DNA from: Actinoplanes oryzae
Lineage (GTDB): Bacteria > Actinomycetota > Actinomycetes > Mycobacteriales > Micromonosporaceae
NCBI RefSeq assembly: GCF_030757795.1
Contig: NZ_JAUQWH010000020.1
Location: 1 to 64,000, forward strand
DNA length: 64,000 bases
Direction of reading: 5' to 3'
The notes beneath the pieces were generated by a model. The model saw nothing but the letters and a program-made list of their open reading frames with translations, had not been told where the DNA came from and searched no databases. Below are positions 37,591 to 44,727 of the stretch, piece after piece; positions within the stretch are counted from its first letter, which is position 1; each line of letters begins with the position of its first letter. The translations under genes and the position numbers were made by a program.

Positions 37591-38331
37591 CTATTCCGCC
37601 GGCGCGAAGCCGGCCGTTGAGGGCGGATACTCCCTTGCCCGGCACAGCGTGATCAGCGCCTCGTCGATGCCGTGGCCGAGGAAGAAGTCGCGGGCCCAGT
37701 GCAGCATGAACACCCGGCCCCGCGGATCCATGACGATCTCGCACGGCCCGTTCTCGTTGTACCCGATGGGAAAGGGAACCCCTGCGTAGGTTTCCTCGTC
37801 GTCGTATTCTTCGGCGAACCCGGCAACCCGCCCGGTCCGTACGCCGTTGGGCACCGGATAGAACAGGGTGCGGTAACGGCCCTCCCCGGGCACGACGACG
37901 AGTCCACCGAACTCGTCCAGCGCCGCCCGGGCGGCATCCGACTCGGGATACTCGCGCAGGGCGTCAGCCTCCCTGCCGCGCCACTCCGCCATGGTGTCGC
38001 TGACGTCGCGTCCGGGGTGCCAGCCGGCCTTGCTGAGGATGGCGTGGACGTCGGGTGGGAAGCGGTCGGCTTCGGCGTGGGCGGCGGTGTATTGCTCGGC
38101 GATGGCTGATGCGGAGATGGACGGCCAGCGGCTGATGTCGCCGGTTTCGCGGTCGACGACGATCTGGGGGCCGCCGGTCGAGGTGGGTGGTGCGTCCGGG
38201 GCGACGGGTTCGGGGGTGCGCCAGGCGACCCAGCCGAGGTCGAAGTCGTACAGGCTGATCTCCTGCGGCTCGTCGAAGCCGGCGGAGAGGTGGGTCTGGG
38301 CCAGCTGCTGGGCCTGGTCACGGGTGATCAT
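37591..38331 (-). CDS. YrhB (Imm35)-SUKH-3 double-domain immunity protein
   Basis: This 246-residue paralogue has the same two domains. The N-terminal YrhB module is almost unchanged; the SUKH-3 half (SDTMAEWRGREADALREY, EFGGLVVVPGE, RGRVFMLHWARDFFLG) differs at many positions, suggesting a different partner. ATG 38331 follows AGGAAGGA. It lies 13 bp upstream of the previous copy. Confidence 0.82.
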   Translation of the reverse strand: MITRDQAQQLAQTHLSAGFDEPQEISLYDFDLGWVAWRTPEPVAPDAPPTSTGGPQIVVDRETGDISRWPSISASAIAEQYTAAHAEADRFPPDVHAILSKAGWHPGRDVSDTMAEWRGREADALREYPESDAARAALDEFGGLVVVPGEGRYRTLFYPVPNGVRTGRVAGFAEEYDDEETYAGVPFPIGYNENGPCEIVMDPRGRVFMLHWARDFFLGHGIDEALITLCRAREYPPSTAGFAPAE

Positions 38332-38381
38332 GCCGAGTTCCTTCCTGGGCGGGCGTCGCGGACCCGACGTTATCGGGCGTC

Positions 38382-39128
38382 TCAGTCTTGGTCCGGCTCC
38401 GTGAAGCCGTTCATCGCCGACGGGAATCGGCGATTCCGGCAGAGGGTGACCAGCGCCTCGTCCATGCCGTGGCCGAGGAAGAAGTCTCTGGACCAGTGCA
38501 GCATGAACACCCGGCCACGCGGGTCCATGACGATCTCGCACGGCCCGTTCTCGTGATCGCCGAGGGGGAAAGCAGGGCCCGCGTAGTCCGCCAGATCCTC
38601 GTACTCCTCGACGAAGCCGGAGATCCGGGTCGTGGCGACGCCATCGGGCAGCGGCGAGAAGAGGCTTCTGTACTGGCTCTCGGCGGGTCGGATGACCAGT
38701 CCGCCGAATTCGTTGAGCGCCGTGCGGGCGGCCTCCGAGATCGGAAACTCCGCCAGCACCTGGGCATCCCGCTGCAGCCACGCGTCGATGGTCTCGCTGA
38801 CGTTTCGGCCCGGAAACCAGCCCGCTTTGGTGAGCATGGCGTGGACGTCGGGTGGGAAGCGGTCGGCTTCGGCGTGGGCGGCGGTGTATTGCTCGGCGAT
38901 GGCCGATGGCGCGATGGAGGGCCAGCGGCTGATGTCGCCGGTTTCGCGGTCGACGACGATCTGGGGGCCGCCGGTCGAGGTCGGGGGGCTGCCGGGTGCG
39001 ACGGGTTTGGGGGTGCGCCAGGCGACCCAGCCGAGGTCGAACTCGTACAGGCTGATCTCCTGCGGCTCGTCGAAGCCGGCGGAAAGGCGGGCCTGGGCCA
39101 GCTCGTGGGCCTCGTCACGGGTGATCAT
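38382..39128 (-). CDS. YrhB (Imm35)-SUKH-3 double-domain immunity protein
   Basis: This 248-residue third paralogue has the conserved YrhB half and a SUKH-3 half with SETIDAWLQRDAQVLAEF and EFGGLVIRPAES. It starts at ATG 39128, overlapping the stop of the upstream gene by ATGA. The SUKH half is closer to the second copy in its last 80 residues (RGRVFMLHW, HGMDEAL). Confidence 0.82.
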   Translation of the reverse strand: MITRDEAHELAQARLSAGFDEPQEISLYEFDLGWVAWRTPKPVAPGSPPTSTGGPQIVVDRETGDISRWPSIAPSAIAEQYTAAHAEADRFPPDVHAMLTKAGWFPGRNVSETIDAWLQRDAQVLAEFPISEAARTALNEFGGLVIRPAESQYRSLFSPLPDGVATTRISGFVEEYEDLADYAGPAFPLGDHENGPCEIVMDPRGRVFMLHWSRDFFLGHGMDEALVTLCRNRRFPSAMNGFTEPDQD

Positions 39129-39898
39129 GCCGGTTTTCCTTCCGGGGCTTCGGCGGGCGTGCGGCGCAGGGTCTCGGACCAGCCGCGGCGTCTGATCAGG
39201 GCGGTGATGACGGCGTCGAGGCCGGCTGCCACGTGGTGCTGGTGGTCGGGGTGGAGTAGGTAGAGGTTCGCCGCGGGGTCGAGAACGAGCTCGGCCGGTT
39301 GCTCGTTGACCTCGCCGCGGGGGACCGGCTCGCTGATGCCGACCGGGAAGACCGGGATGTCGAAGGCCGCTCCCTCGGTGAAGAGCACATCGCCGGGGTG
39401 CAGGACGCTCATGGGGCCCAGGCCGATGACTTTCTCCTCCGGGCCGCCGTACTGGGGGAGGGCCAGGCCGCCGAACTCGCGGAGGAGGTCGCGGGCCGCC
39501 ACGCTGAACACCAGATCGGCGAGGACGGCGTGCCGGCGCGCCCACGCGTCCACCAGGCCCGAGATGTCGCGGCCGGGGTGCCAGCCGGCGTCGAGGAGGA
39601 GGTGGGTCACGTCCGGGGGGAAGCGGGTGGTGAGGGCGCGGGCGGCCGAGTACTGGGCGGCGACCAGGGGCGTCGGGGCGACGAGCCAGGGGACCAGGTC
39701 CTCGGTGTCGCGGTCGATGACGATCTGGCGGGTGTCCGGGAAGGGCGGCGGGGCCGGGGGCATGCCGCCGGTGGCGCTGTGGTCTCGGCGGATCACCCAG
39801 CCGTGCTCGAACTCGAGCACCTTCAGCGGCGGCTCCGGGTCGTCGTGCTGCGCGAGCCAGGTGCGGGCGCGGGCTTCGGCCTCGGTGCGGGCGATCAT
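39125..39898 (-). CDS. Divergent YrhB-SUKH immunity protein heading the array
   Basis: This 257-residue protein has the same architecture, but both halves are diverged (EFEHGWVIRRDHSATGG, QIVIDRDTEDLVPW; then AGWHPGRDISGLVDAWARRH, REFGGLALPQYGG). It lacks the nearly identical DNA segment shared by the other three, so it is an older member. ATG 39898 is the first gene of the array; eccB begins 133 bp away on the other strand. Confidence 0.78.
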   Translation of the reverse strand: MIARTEAEARARTWLAQHDDPEPPLKVLEFEHGWVIRRDHSATGGMPPAPPPFPDTRQIVIDRDTEDLVPWLVAPTPLVAAQYSAARALTTRFPPDVTHLLLDAGWHPGRDISGLVDAWARRHAVLADLVFSVAARDLLREFGGLALPQYGGPEEKVIGLGPMSVLHPGDVLFTEGAAFDIPVFPVGISEPVPRGEVNEQPAELVLDPAANLYLLHPDHQHHVAAGLDAVITALIRRRGWSETLRRTPAEAPEGKPA

Positions 39899-40031
39899 CC
39901 TTTTCCTCCCGTACGGACGGCAGCGCGCGACCGGGGCGGGCAACGGCGCACAGCCGGGATGCCTATCGTAGGCACCGGCGTACCGGGCTGACCTGCCACA
40001 CCGGCGCGCCGTCACGGGAGGTTCGAGGGGT

Positions 40032-41459
40032 ATGCCGTCACGGCGTGATCAGGTTCAGTCGTACCAGTTCTTCGTGCAGCGGTTGACGTCCGCGCTCGTG
40101 GCACGGGAGCCGGACCCGGAGGCGGCGCCGTTCCGCCGGCTCGGGGGCGCCGGGCTGGGCGGCATCATGATCGCGGTGCTCGTGCTCGCCGGCGCCGGCG
40201 TCTACGGCATCCTGCGTCCCGGCGGCGCCACCAGCTGGAAGGAGGGCGACGCGGTCATCGTCGAGAAGGAGACGGGTACGCGGTACATCTACCGCAAGAA
40301 CGAGGACCGTCTCCACCCGGTGGCCAACTTCGCCTCGGCCCTGCTCGCCCTCGGCAGCTCGAGCACCCTGCAGGTCTCGCGGAACTCGCTGACCGGCACG
40401 TCCCGGGGCAATGTGATCGGCATCCCGGACGCGCCGGACTCGCTGCCCGATCCCAAGCGCATGCTCGACGGGCCGTGGACGCTCTGCTCGCAGCCCACCC
40501 GGGACGAGGCCGGCGATCGGGTCGCCACGACGGTGCTCACGGTCGGGCGGCGGATCGGGGGCGGGCGGGATCCGCAGGACGCGGCGCTGCTGGTGCGGGA
40601 CGACGCCACCGACGTGCTGTACCTCGTGTGGCACGACCACCGCTACGAGATCGAGGACGAGGACACCGTCGTCGAGGGGCTCACGCTGATCTCCGCGCCC
40701 GTGATCGCCGCGGGTGGCGCGTGGCTCAACGCGCTGCCGGCCGGTGAGCCGATCGGGCCGCTCGACGTGGCCGGGCGGGGCGGGGCGTCGTCTGCGGTGC
40801 CCGGGGCCGTGATCGGCCGGGTGTACGGGGTGGAGAGCGCGGCGGGCGGCCGCCAGTACTACCTCGCGAAGCGCAGCGCTCTGGTGCCCATCACCGAGCT
40901 GCAGGCCAGTGTGCAGCTGGCGGATCCGGCGACCCGGGCGGCGTACAGGAACGCGAAGCCTGTGGTGCAGGGGCTGGCCGCTGACACCGCGGCTGCCGCG
41001 CCCAAGGAGGAGGCCGGGGCGGACGGGCAGTACAGGGCGCCGGCGCAGGTGCCCGAGATCGCCCAGCTGACCGGGGATCAGCCGGCGGTCTGCGCCGAGT
41101 ACGCCCCCGGCGAGGACCAGCCGCGCGTGACCCTGGACGCGCAGGTCGAGCCGATCACCGAGCCGGTGAGCACCGCGGGCCGGACGAGCAACGGCGTGCC
41201 GCTGGCCGACCGGGTCGTCGTCGAGCCCGGCTACGGGGTGCTGGTGCGCGCGATGGATTCGCCGGACGCCCCGGCCGGAACCTTGAACCTGGTCACCGAC
41301 CTCGGCATGCGTTACCCGTTGTCGTCGGACGATGTGCCGAACGTGCTCGGCTACGGCGCGGTGACGGCCGTCGAATTGCCGTCCAGCCTGGTCGTTCGGC
41401 TTCCGGCGGGGCCGGCGCTGGATCCCGAAGCGGCGAAAAGTCCGCTTGACGGAGATTGA
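40032..41459 (+). CDS. eccB: Type VII secretion protein EccB
   Basis: This 475-residue bitopic membrane protein matches EccB: the N terminus starts MPSRRDQVQSYQFFVQR, as in the family, one membrane helix lies near 42-64, and a large extracytoplasmic domain follows with the repeat-fold signatures LGSSSTLQVSR and a CSQPTR/CAEYAP cysteine pair. EccB completes the core complex with EccC, D and E. ATG 40032 follows GGGAGG and GAGGGG. It is separated from eccD by the immunity array. Confidence 0.93.
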   Translation: MPSRRDQVQSYQFFVQRLTSALVAREPDPEAAPFRRLGGAGLGGIMIAVLVLAGAGVYGILRPGGATSWKEGDAVIVEKETGTRYIYRKNEDRLHPVANFASALLALGSSSTLQVSRNSLTGTSRGNVIGIPDAPDSLPDPKRMLDGPWTLCSQPTRDEAGDRVATTVLTVGRRIGGGRDPQDAALLVRDDATDVLYLVWHDHRYEIEDEDTVVEGLTLISAPVIAAGGAWLNALPAGEPIGPLDVAGRGGASSAVPGAVIGRVYGVESAAGGRQYYLAKRSALVPITELQASVQLADPATRAAYRNAKPVVQGLAADTAAAAPKEEAGADGQYRAPAQVPEIAQLTGDQPAVCAEYAPGEDQPRVTLDAQVEPITEPVSTAGRTSNGVPLADRVVVEPGYGVLVRAMDSPDAPAGTLNLVTDLGMRYPLSSDDVPNVLGYGAVTAVELPSSLVVRLPAGPALDPEAAKSPLDGD

Positions 41460-41564
41460 GGCATTTACCGGTCTGGCGCCTTCCGGGCGGTAGCCGTTAC
41501 CGTCATTGTCAGGAGGCGGCGCAAGGTCGCTACCAGCACTGTTCCGCGAGGGACGGCGCGAGAC

Positions 41565-41585
41565 CGCCCCGGAGAGACCGGGGCG
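41565..41585 (+). promoter_or_regulatory. Perfect stem-loop between eccB and the WXG100 genes
   Basis: CGCCCCGG (41565-41572) pairs with CCGGGGCG (41578-41585) around AGAGA, 27 nt before the first WXG100 gene. It could protect a processed esx transcript or partly terminate eccB read-through. Confidence 0.45.
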
Positions 41586-41612
41586 ATCCAGTGAGAACGG
41601 GGGTGAACCGTC

Positions 41613-41945
41613 ATGTCGCAGATGCAGTCCGATACCGGCATCATGCAGAAGACCTCGCAGGACGTCGATGGCGTCGCGGATCGGCTGACCAGCCAGCTGA
41701 ACGGTCTGATGAGCCAGCTGGCGCCGCTCGAGAGCGCCTGGCAGGGTGCCGGCGCCGGGTCCTTCCAGCAGGTGCGCCAGCGCTTCGACCAGGACATGGC
41801 CAAGCTCAACGTGGCGCTGCGGGCGGTCGCCGAGGCCGTCGGTTCGGCCGGTAAGGACTACGACGTCAGCGACGAGGAGATCCGCTCCGACATGGAGTCG
41901 GCCGGCGCGACCGCCGGGCAGATCACCGCGGCGCTGAAGCTCTGA
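41613..41945 (+). CDS. WXG100 protein (EsxB-like) with secretion signal
   Basis: This 110-residue helical hairpin substrate has the WxG turn as WQG (43-45) and a C-terminal YxxxD export signal (Y83 to D87 in YDVSD). It should dimerise with the next WXG100 protein and be recognised by EccC. ATG 41613 lies behind a G-rich site. Confidence 0.93.
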   Translation: MSQMQSDTGIMQKTSQDVDGVADRLTSQLNGLMSQLAPLESAWQGAGAGSFQQVRQRFDQDMAKLNVALRAVAEAVGSAGKDYDVSDEEIRSDMESAGATAGQITAALKL

Positions 41946-41958
41946 CGGGGGAATTGGC

Positions 41959-42243
41959 ATGATCAAGTACAACTTCCCGCAGCTCAACCAGGCTGCGGAC
42001 GACTGCGGCAGCGCGACCAAGAACCTCACCGCCGAGCTCGAGGGGCTCCAGTCGGGCCTGCAGGGCATGCTCGGCACCTGGGACGGCGAGGCGAAAGAGG
42101 CCTACTACCAGCGGCAGAAGGAGTGGGACGCGGCGGCCAACGACCTGCGCGACCTGCTCGGCCGCATCGAGAAGGCCCTGCGCGAGTCGGCCGAGAAGAT
42201 GCAGGCCCGCGAGAACGCGAACAAGGCCAAGTTCGGCGGCTGA
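41959..42243 (+). CDS. WXG100 protein (EsxA-like)
   Basis: This 94-residue WXG100 partner has the turn WDG at 41-43 and two long helices. It starts 13 bp after the previous stop behind GGGGGAA. A strong terminator closes the pair, as expected for highly expressed secreted proteins. Confidence 0.93.
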   Translation: MIKYNFPQLNQAADDCGSATKNLTAELEGLQSGLQGMLGTWDGEAKEAYYQRQKEWDAAANDLRDLLGRIEKALRESAEKMQARENANKAKFGG

Positions 42244-42263
42244 CCCTTCCGGTTCACCACGCG

Positions 42264-42296
42264 AAGCCCGGCGCCCGTAGGCGCCGGGCTTTCGTT
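42264..42296 (+). terminator. Strong intrinsic terminator after the WXG100 pair
   Basis: AGCCCGGCGCC (42265-42275) pairs perfectly with GGCGCCGGGCT (42280-42290) around CGTA, and a T-rich tail follows to 42296. Confidence 0.88.
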
Positions 42297-42380
42297 GTGC
42301 CGGCCCTCCCGCCCGCCGACGCGCCGCGCGAGCCGACGCACCTGGCGAGCCGACTTACCTCGCGAGCCGACGCACATCGC

Positions 42381-42510
42381 GCGCTGCTCGGCTCGTCGGC
42401 GTGACTCCGCGCGCTGGTCGGCTCTTTGGCGTGACCGCGCGCGCTGTTCGGTGCGTCGGCGTGATCGCGCGGTGCTCGGCTCGTCGGCGTGATCGCGCGC
42501 TGTTCGGGCG
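42381..42510. repeat. 28-30 bp degenerate tandem repeat
   Basis: Units begin at 42381, 42411, 42441, 42469 and 42497, each starting GCGCTG or GCGGTG then TCGG, and most carry TCGGCGTGA. A shorter repeat of GCGAGCCGAC type precedes it (about 42319-42375). It fills the space between the terminator and the second mycosin's 3' end; no coding is apparent. Confidence 0.75.
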
Positions 42511-42528
42511 GATGCCTTCGGGGCGGTC

Positions 42529-43815
42529 TCAGCTTGTCGGCGCGGTGGGCACGCGGAAGAACACGTCCTCCGGCTCTTCGGTGTCCACGTCCGGCTCCGG
42601 TTGCTGCTGCGGGGAGATGCGGGCGGGCCGCCAGCGGCGCTTCCGTCCGTACGGCGTCAGGAGCGCGACAGCCGCAACCAGCGCAACCGCCGCGGCCAGC
42701 CCGAGCGCGCCCCACATCGCGACCAGCCCGATCGTCTCCCACCGGTCCGCGCGAGCAGCCCGGGCCGGATCGTCAGGCAGCGCGGGCAGGGCCTGCGGCG
42801 CCTGGGCCGGCCGGTCCGTCAGCCGCTCGGTGACCGCCCGGTACGGATCCACCACCCCGCTGCCGTAGCCCTGCGCGGCTCCGCCCCGGGCCGGATCGGC
42901 CGTCGCGATCAGGCGTTGCCGCACCTCGTCGGCGTCGAGCCCGGGCTCCGCCGAGCGGATGAGCGCGACGGTGGCGCTGACCATCGGGGTGGCGAAGCTG
43001 GTGCCCGTCCACGCCTGGTGCCCGCGGACGCGCGTGGCGGCGACGACCTCGCCACCCGGGGCGACAATGTCCACGTACGACCCGATCTGCGAGATCTTGT
43101 CCAGACTGCCGTCATCGTCGATCGCGCCGACGCCGATGACGCCCTCGTAGGCCGCCGGGTACGGCACCGGGTTCCCCTGATCGCGCAGGTTGCCCGCGGC
43201 GGCGACCAGCACGGCGTCCTTGGCCTGCGCATATTTGACCGCTGCGGCCACCGCGGGATCGTTTTCGTAGAGCGTCAGCGACATGTTGATCACCTTGGCG
43301 CCGCGGTCGGCCGCGAGCCGGATGGCCCGTGCGAAGCCCGCGGGCGAGACGCTCTGACCGGACGCCTTGCCGTCGACGATCTCGCGCTCGGACACGCGGA
43401 TGGGGAGGATCCGGGCGTCCGGGGCGATCCCTGCGAAGCCCACGCCCTGCACCCGCTGCGCGACGATGATGCTCGCCACCGCGGTGCCGTGGGAGACGCA
43501 GTCGATGTCGCCGCCCGCGCTGTTGCTGAGCATGTCGAAGCCGCGGTCCACCTTGCCGGCGAGCTGCGGGTGCGAGCTGTCGGTGCCGGAGTCGAGGACC
43601 GCGACTCGCACGCCGGCGCCGGTGCTGAACGGCCACACCCGCTCCGGGGCGAGCCACTGCTGCTGCCAGGGCGTCGCGGTGATCACTTGTCCGGATTCCG
43701 ACGGGTTCTGACAGGGTGCGGGGGCGCGTCTCGCCGCCGCGGCCGGCCCGGCCCCGCCCGACGTGACAAGGACCGCCGCCGCTGCCCACGCGACCGCCCG
43801 CTGACCGAACCGCAC
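42529..43815 (-). CDS. mycP: Second mycosin serine protease
   Basis: This 428-residue S8 protease differs clearly from the first mycosin. It has a signal peptide (about 1-28), Asp in VLDSGTD near 75, His in SHGTAVAS near 109, Asn in AAAGNLRDQ, Ser in GTSFATPMVS near 271 and a C-terminal membrane helix (about 370-395). GTG 43815 is chosen for GGAGG eight bases upstream and the signal peptide that follows; the frame runs on to 44301 only as antisense shadow of the next genes. It is divergent from the effector operon, so it may serve those effectors. Confidence 0.9.
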   Translation of the reverse strand: MRFGQRAVAWAAAAVLVTSGGAGPAAAARRAPAPCQNPSESGQVITATPWQQQWLAPERVWPFSTGAGVRVAVLDSGTDSSHPQLAGKVDRGFDMLSNSAGGDIDCVSHGTAVASIIVAQRVQGVGFAGIAPDARILPIRVSEREIVDGKASGQSVSPAGFARAIRLAADRGAKVINMSLTLYENDPAVAAAVKYAQAKDAVLVAAAGNLRDQGNPVPYPAAYEGVIGVGAIDDDGSLDKISQIGSYVDIVAPGGEVVAATRVRGHQAWTGTSFATPMVSATVALIRSAEPGLDADEVRQRLIATADPARGGAAQGYGSGVVDPYRAVTERLTDRPAQAPQALPALPDDPARAARADRWETIGLVAMWGALGLAAAVALVAAVALLTPYGRKRRWRPARISPQQQPEPDVDTEEPEDVFFRVPTAPTS

Positions 43816-43968
43816 CCGCGCCACCTCCCCGTACTCGTCGGCGCCGCAGGCATCGTAACCGGGCGGCCGAGGCTCCCGGGGACCCCGCAAGTCGTCGCCA
43901 TTCAGTATGGTCGAAGGATCGGATCGCAGGTCGCAGGCCGGGTCCGCGCACCACGGGGGAGGAACGCC

Positions 43969-44376
43969 ATGGATCTGGCGGCGATGCGCGCGCATGCCGA
44001 CGAGCTGATGACGCGCTTCGAGCGCATGCGCTCCGACGTCGGCGGGCTCCAGCAGAAGCTCAAGGCGGTCAGCGTCACCCAGACGTCCGACGACGGCCTC
44101 GTCACGGTCACGGTCGGCCCGCGCGGCCAGGTGATCAAGGTCGACTTCGACTCGCGCATCTACCGGCGGCCCAACTCCAAGGAGCTCTCCGCCACGGTCA
44201 CCGAGACGATCCGCCGCGCCACCGAGAAGGCGATGAGCGAGGTCGAGGAGCTGTGCCGGCCGTTCATGCCGAACTCGCAGTTCCAGGCGTACATCGAGCA
44301 TGATCTCGACGGCATCTTCCGGCAGTTCGACGCCGACCTGCCGCAGCCGGACGACACGAAGGGCACCGAGCGATGA
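43969..44376 (+). CDS. YbaB/EbfC-like protein in the effector operon
   Basis: This 135-residue protein has a coiled N-terminal helix (MDLAAMRAHADELMTRFERM) and a small sheet (VTVTVGPRGQVIKVDFDS), typical of the YbaB/EbfC nucleoid-protein fold. Such proteins recur immediately before WXG-like genes and large toxins in actinomycetes, so here it may act as an effector chaperone or adaptor rather than a chromosome organiser. ATG 43969 follows GGGGGAGG. It overlaps the next gene by ATGA. Confidence 0.82.
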   Translation: MDLAAMRAHADELMTRFERMRSDVGGLQQKLKAVSVTQTSDDGLVTVTVGPRGQVIKVDFDSRIYRRPNSKELSATVTETIRRATEKAMSEVEELCRPFMPNSQFQAYIEHDLDGIFRQFDADLPQPDDTKGTER

Positions 44377-44711
44377 GCGACGCGCAGGACACGTTCCTCG
44401 ACCCCGCCGAGGCCACCGCCGGAGCGAGCCGCCTCACCCACGCGGGCGAGGGCCTGCACAGCAACCTCAGCCGGATCGTGACCCAGATCAACGCCCTCAA
44501 CGGCGGCGCGCCGTGGGGCACCGACGAGACCGGCACGAAGTTCAACGAGCAGTACCTGGCGGGCGAGGCGCCGGCGAAGCTCGTCCTCGACGCGAGCGTG
44601 CAGCTCGTCGAGCGGGTCCGCCAGCTCGGCCCCGACGTGACCGCGGCCGTCGAGGGCACCGTCGAGCAGGACGACCTCGTGGCCAAGTGGTTCGGCGGCG
44701 GCGACAAGTAA
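44373..44711 (+). CDS. WXG100-like effector partner
   Basis: This 112-residue helical protein has a PWGTDETG turn (W48-G49) in place of a canonical WxG, and a C terminus DDLVAKWFGGGDK. It is ATGA-coupled to the YbaB-like gene and ends 16 bp before the toxin. By analogy with other type VII effectors it probably heterodimerises with the toxin's helical N terminus for targeting to EccC. Confidence 0.82.
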   Translation: MSDAQDTFLDPAEATAGASRLTHAGEGLHSNLSRIVTQINALNGGAPWGTDETGTKFNEQYLAGEAPAKLVLDASVQLVERVRQLGPDVTAAVEGTVEQDDLVAKWFGGGDK

Positions 44712-44727
44712 CCGGGGGGCAGGCAGC

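Larger units (their letters stand above)
37299..39128 (-). repeat. Three 279-bp direct repeats encoding the YrhB module
   Basis: Segments 37299-37577, 38053-38331 and 38850-39128 are 279 bp each with no length difference and only scattered substitutions. Each spans the 5' end of an immunity gene. The similarity drops sharply beyond the module, as expected from recent duplication or gene conversion limited to it. Confidence 0.88.

Noticed and set aside
42381..42510. CRISPR-like array
   Set aside because: Units are contiguous and degenerate, with no spacers and no cas genes, so it is a simple tandem repeat.
43815..44301. N-terminal extension of the second mycosin to 44301
   Set aside because: It is antisense to the YbaB-like gene. 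GTG 43815 has a good ribosome site and is followed at once by a signal peptide.
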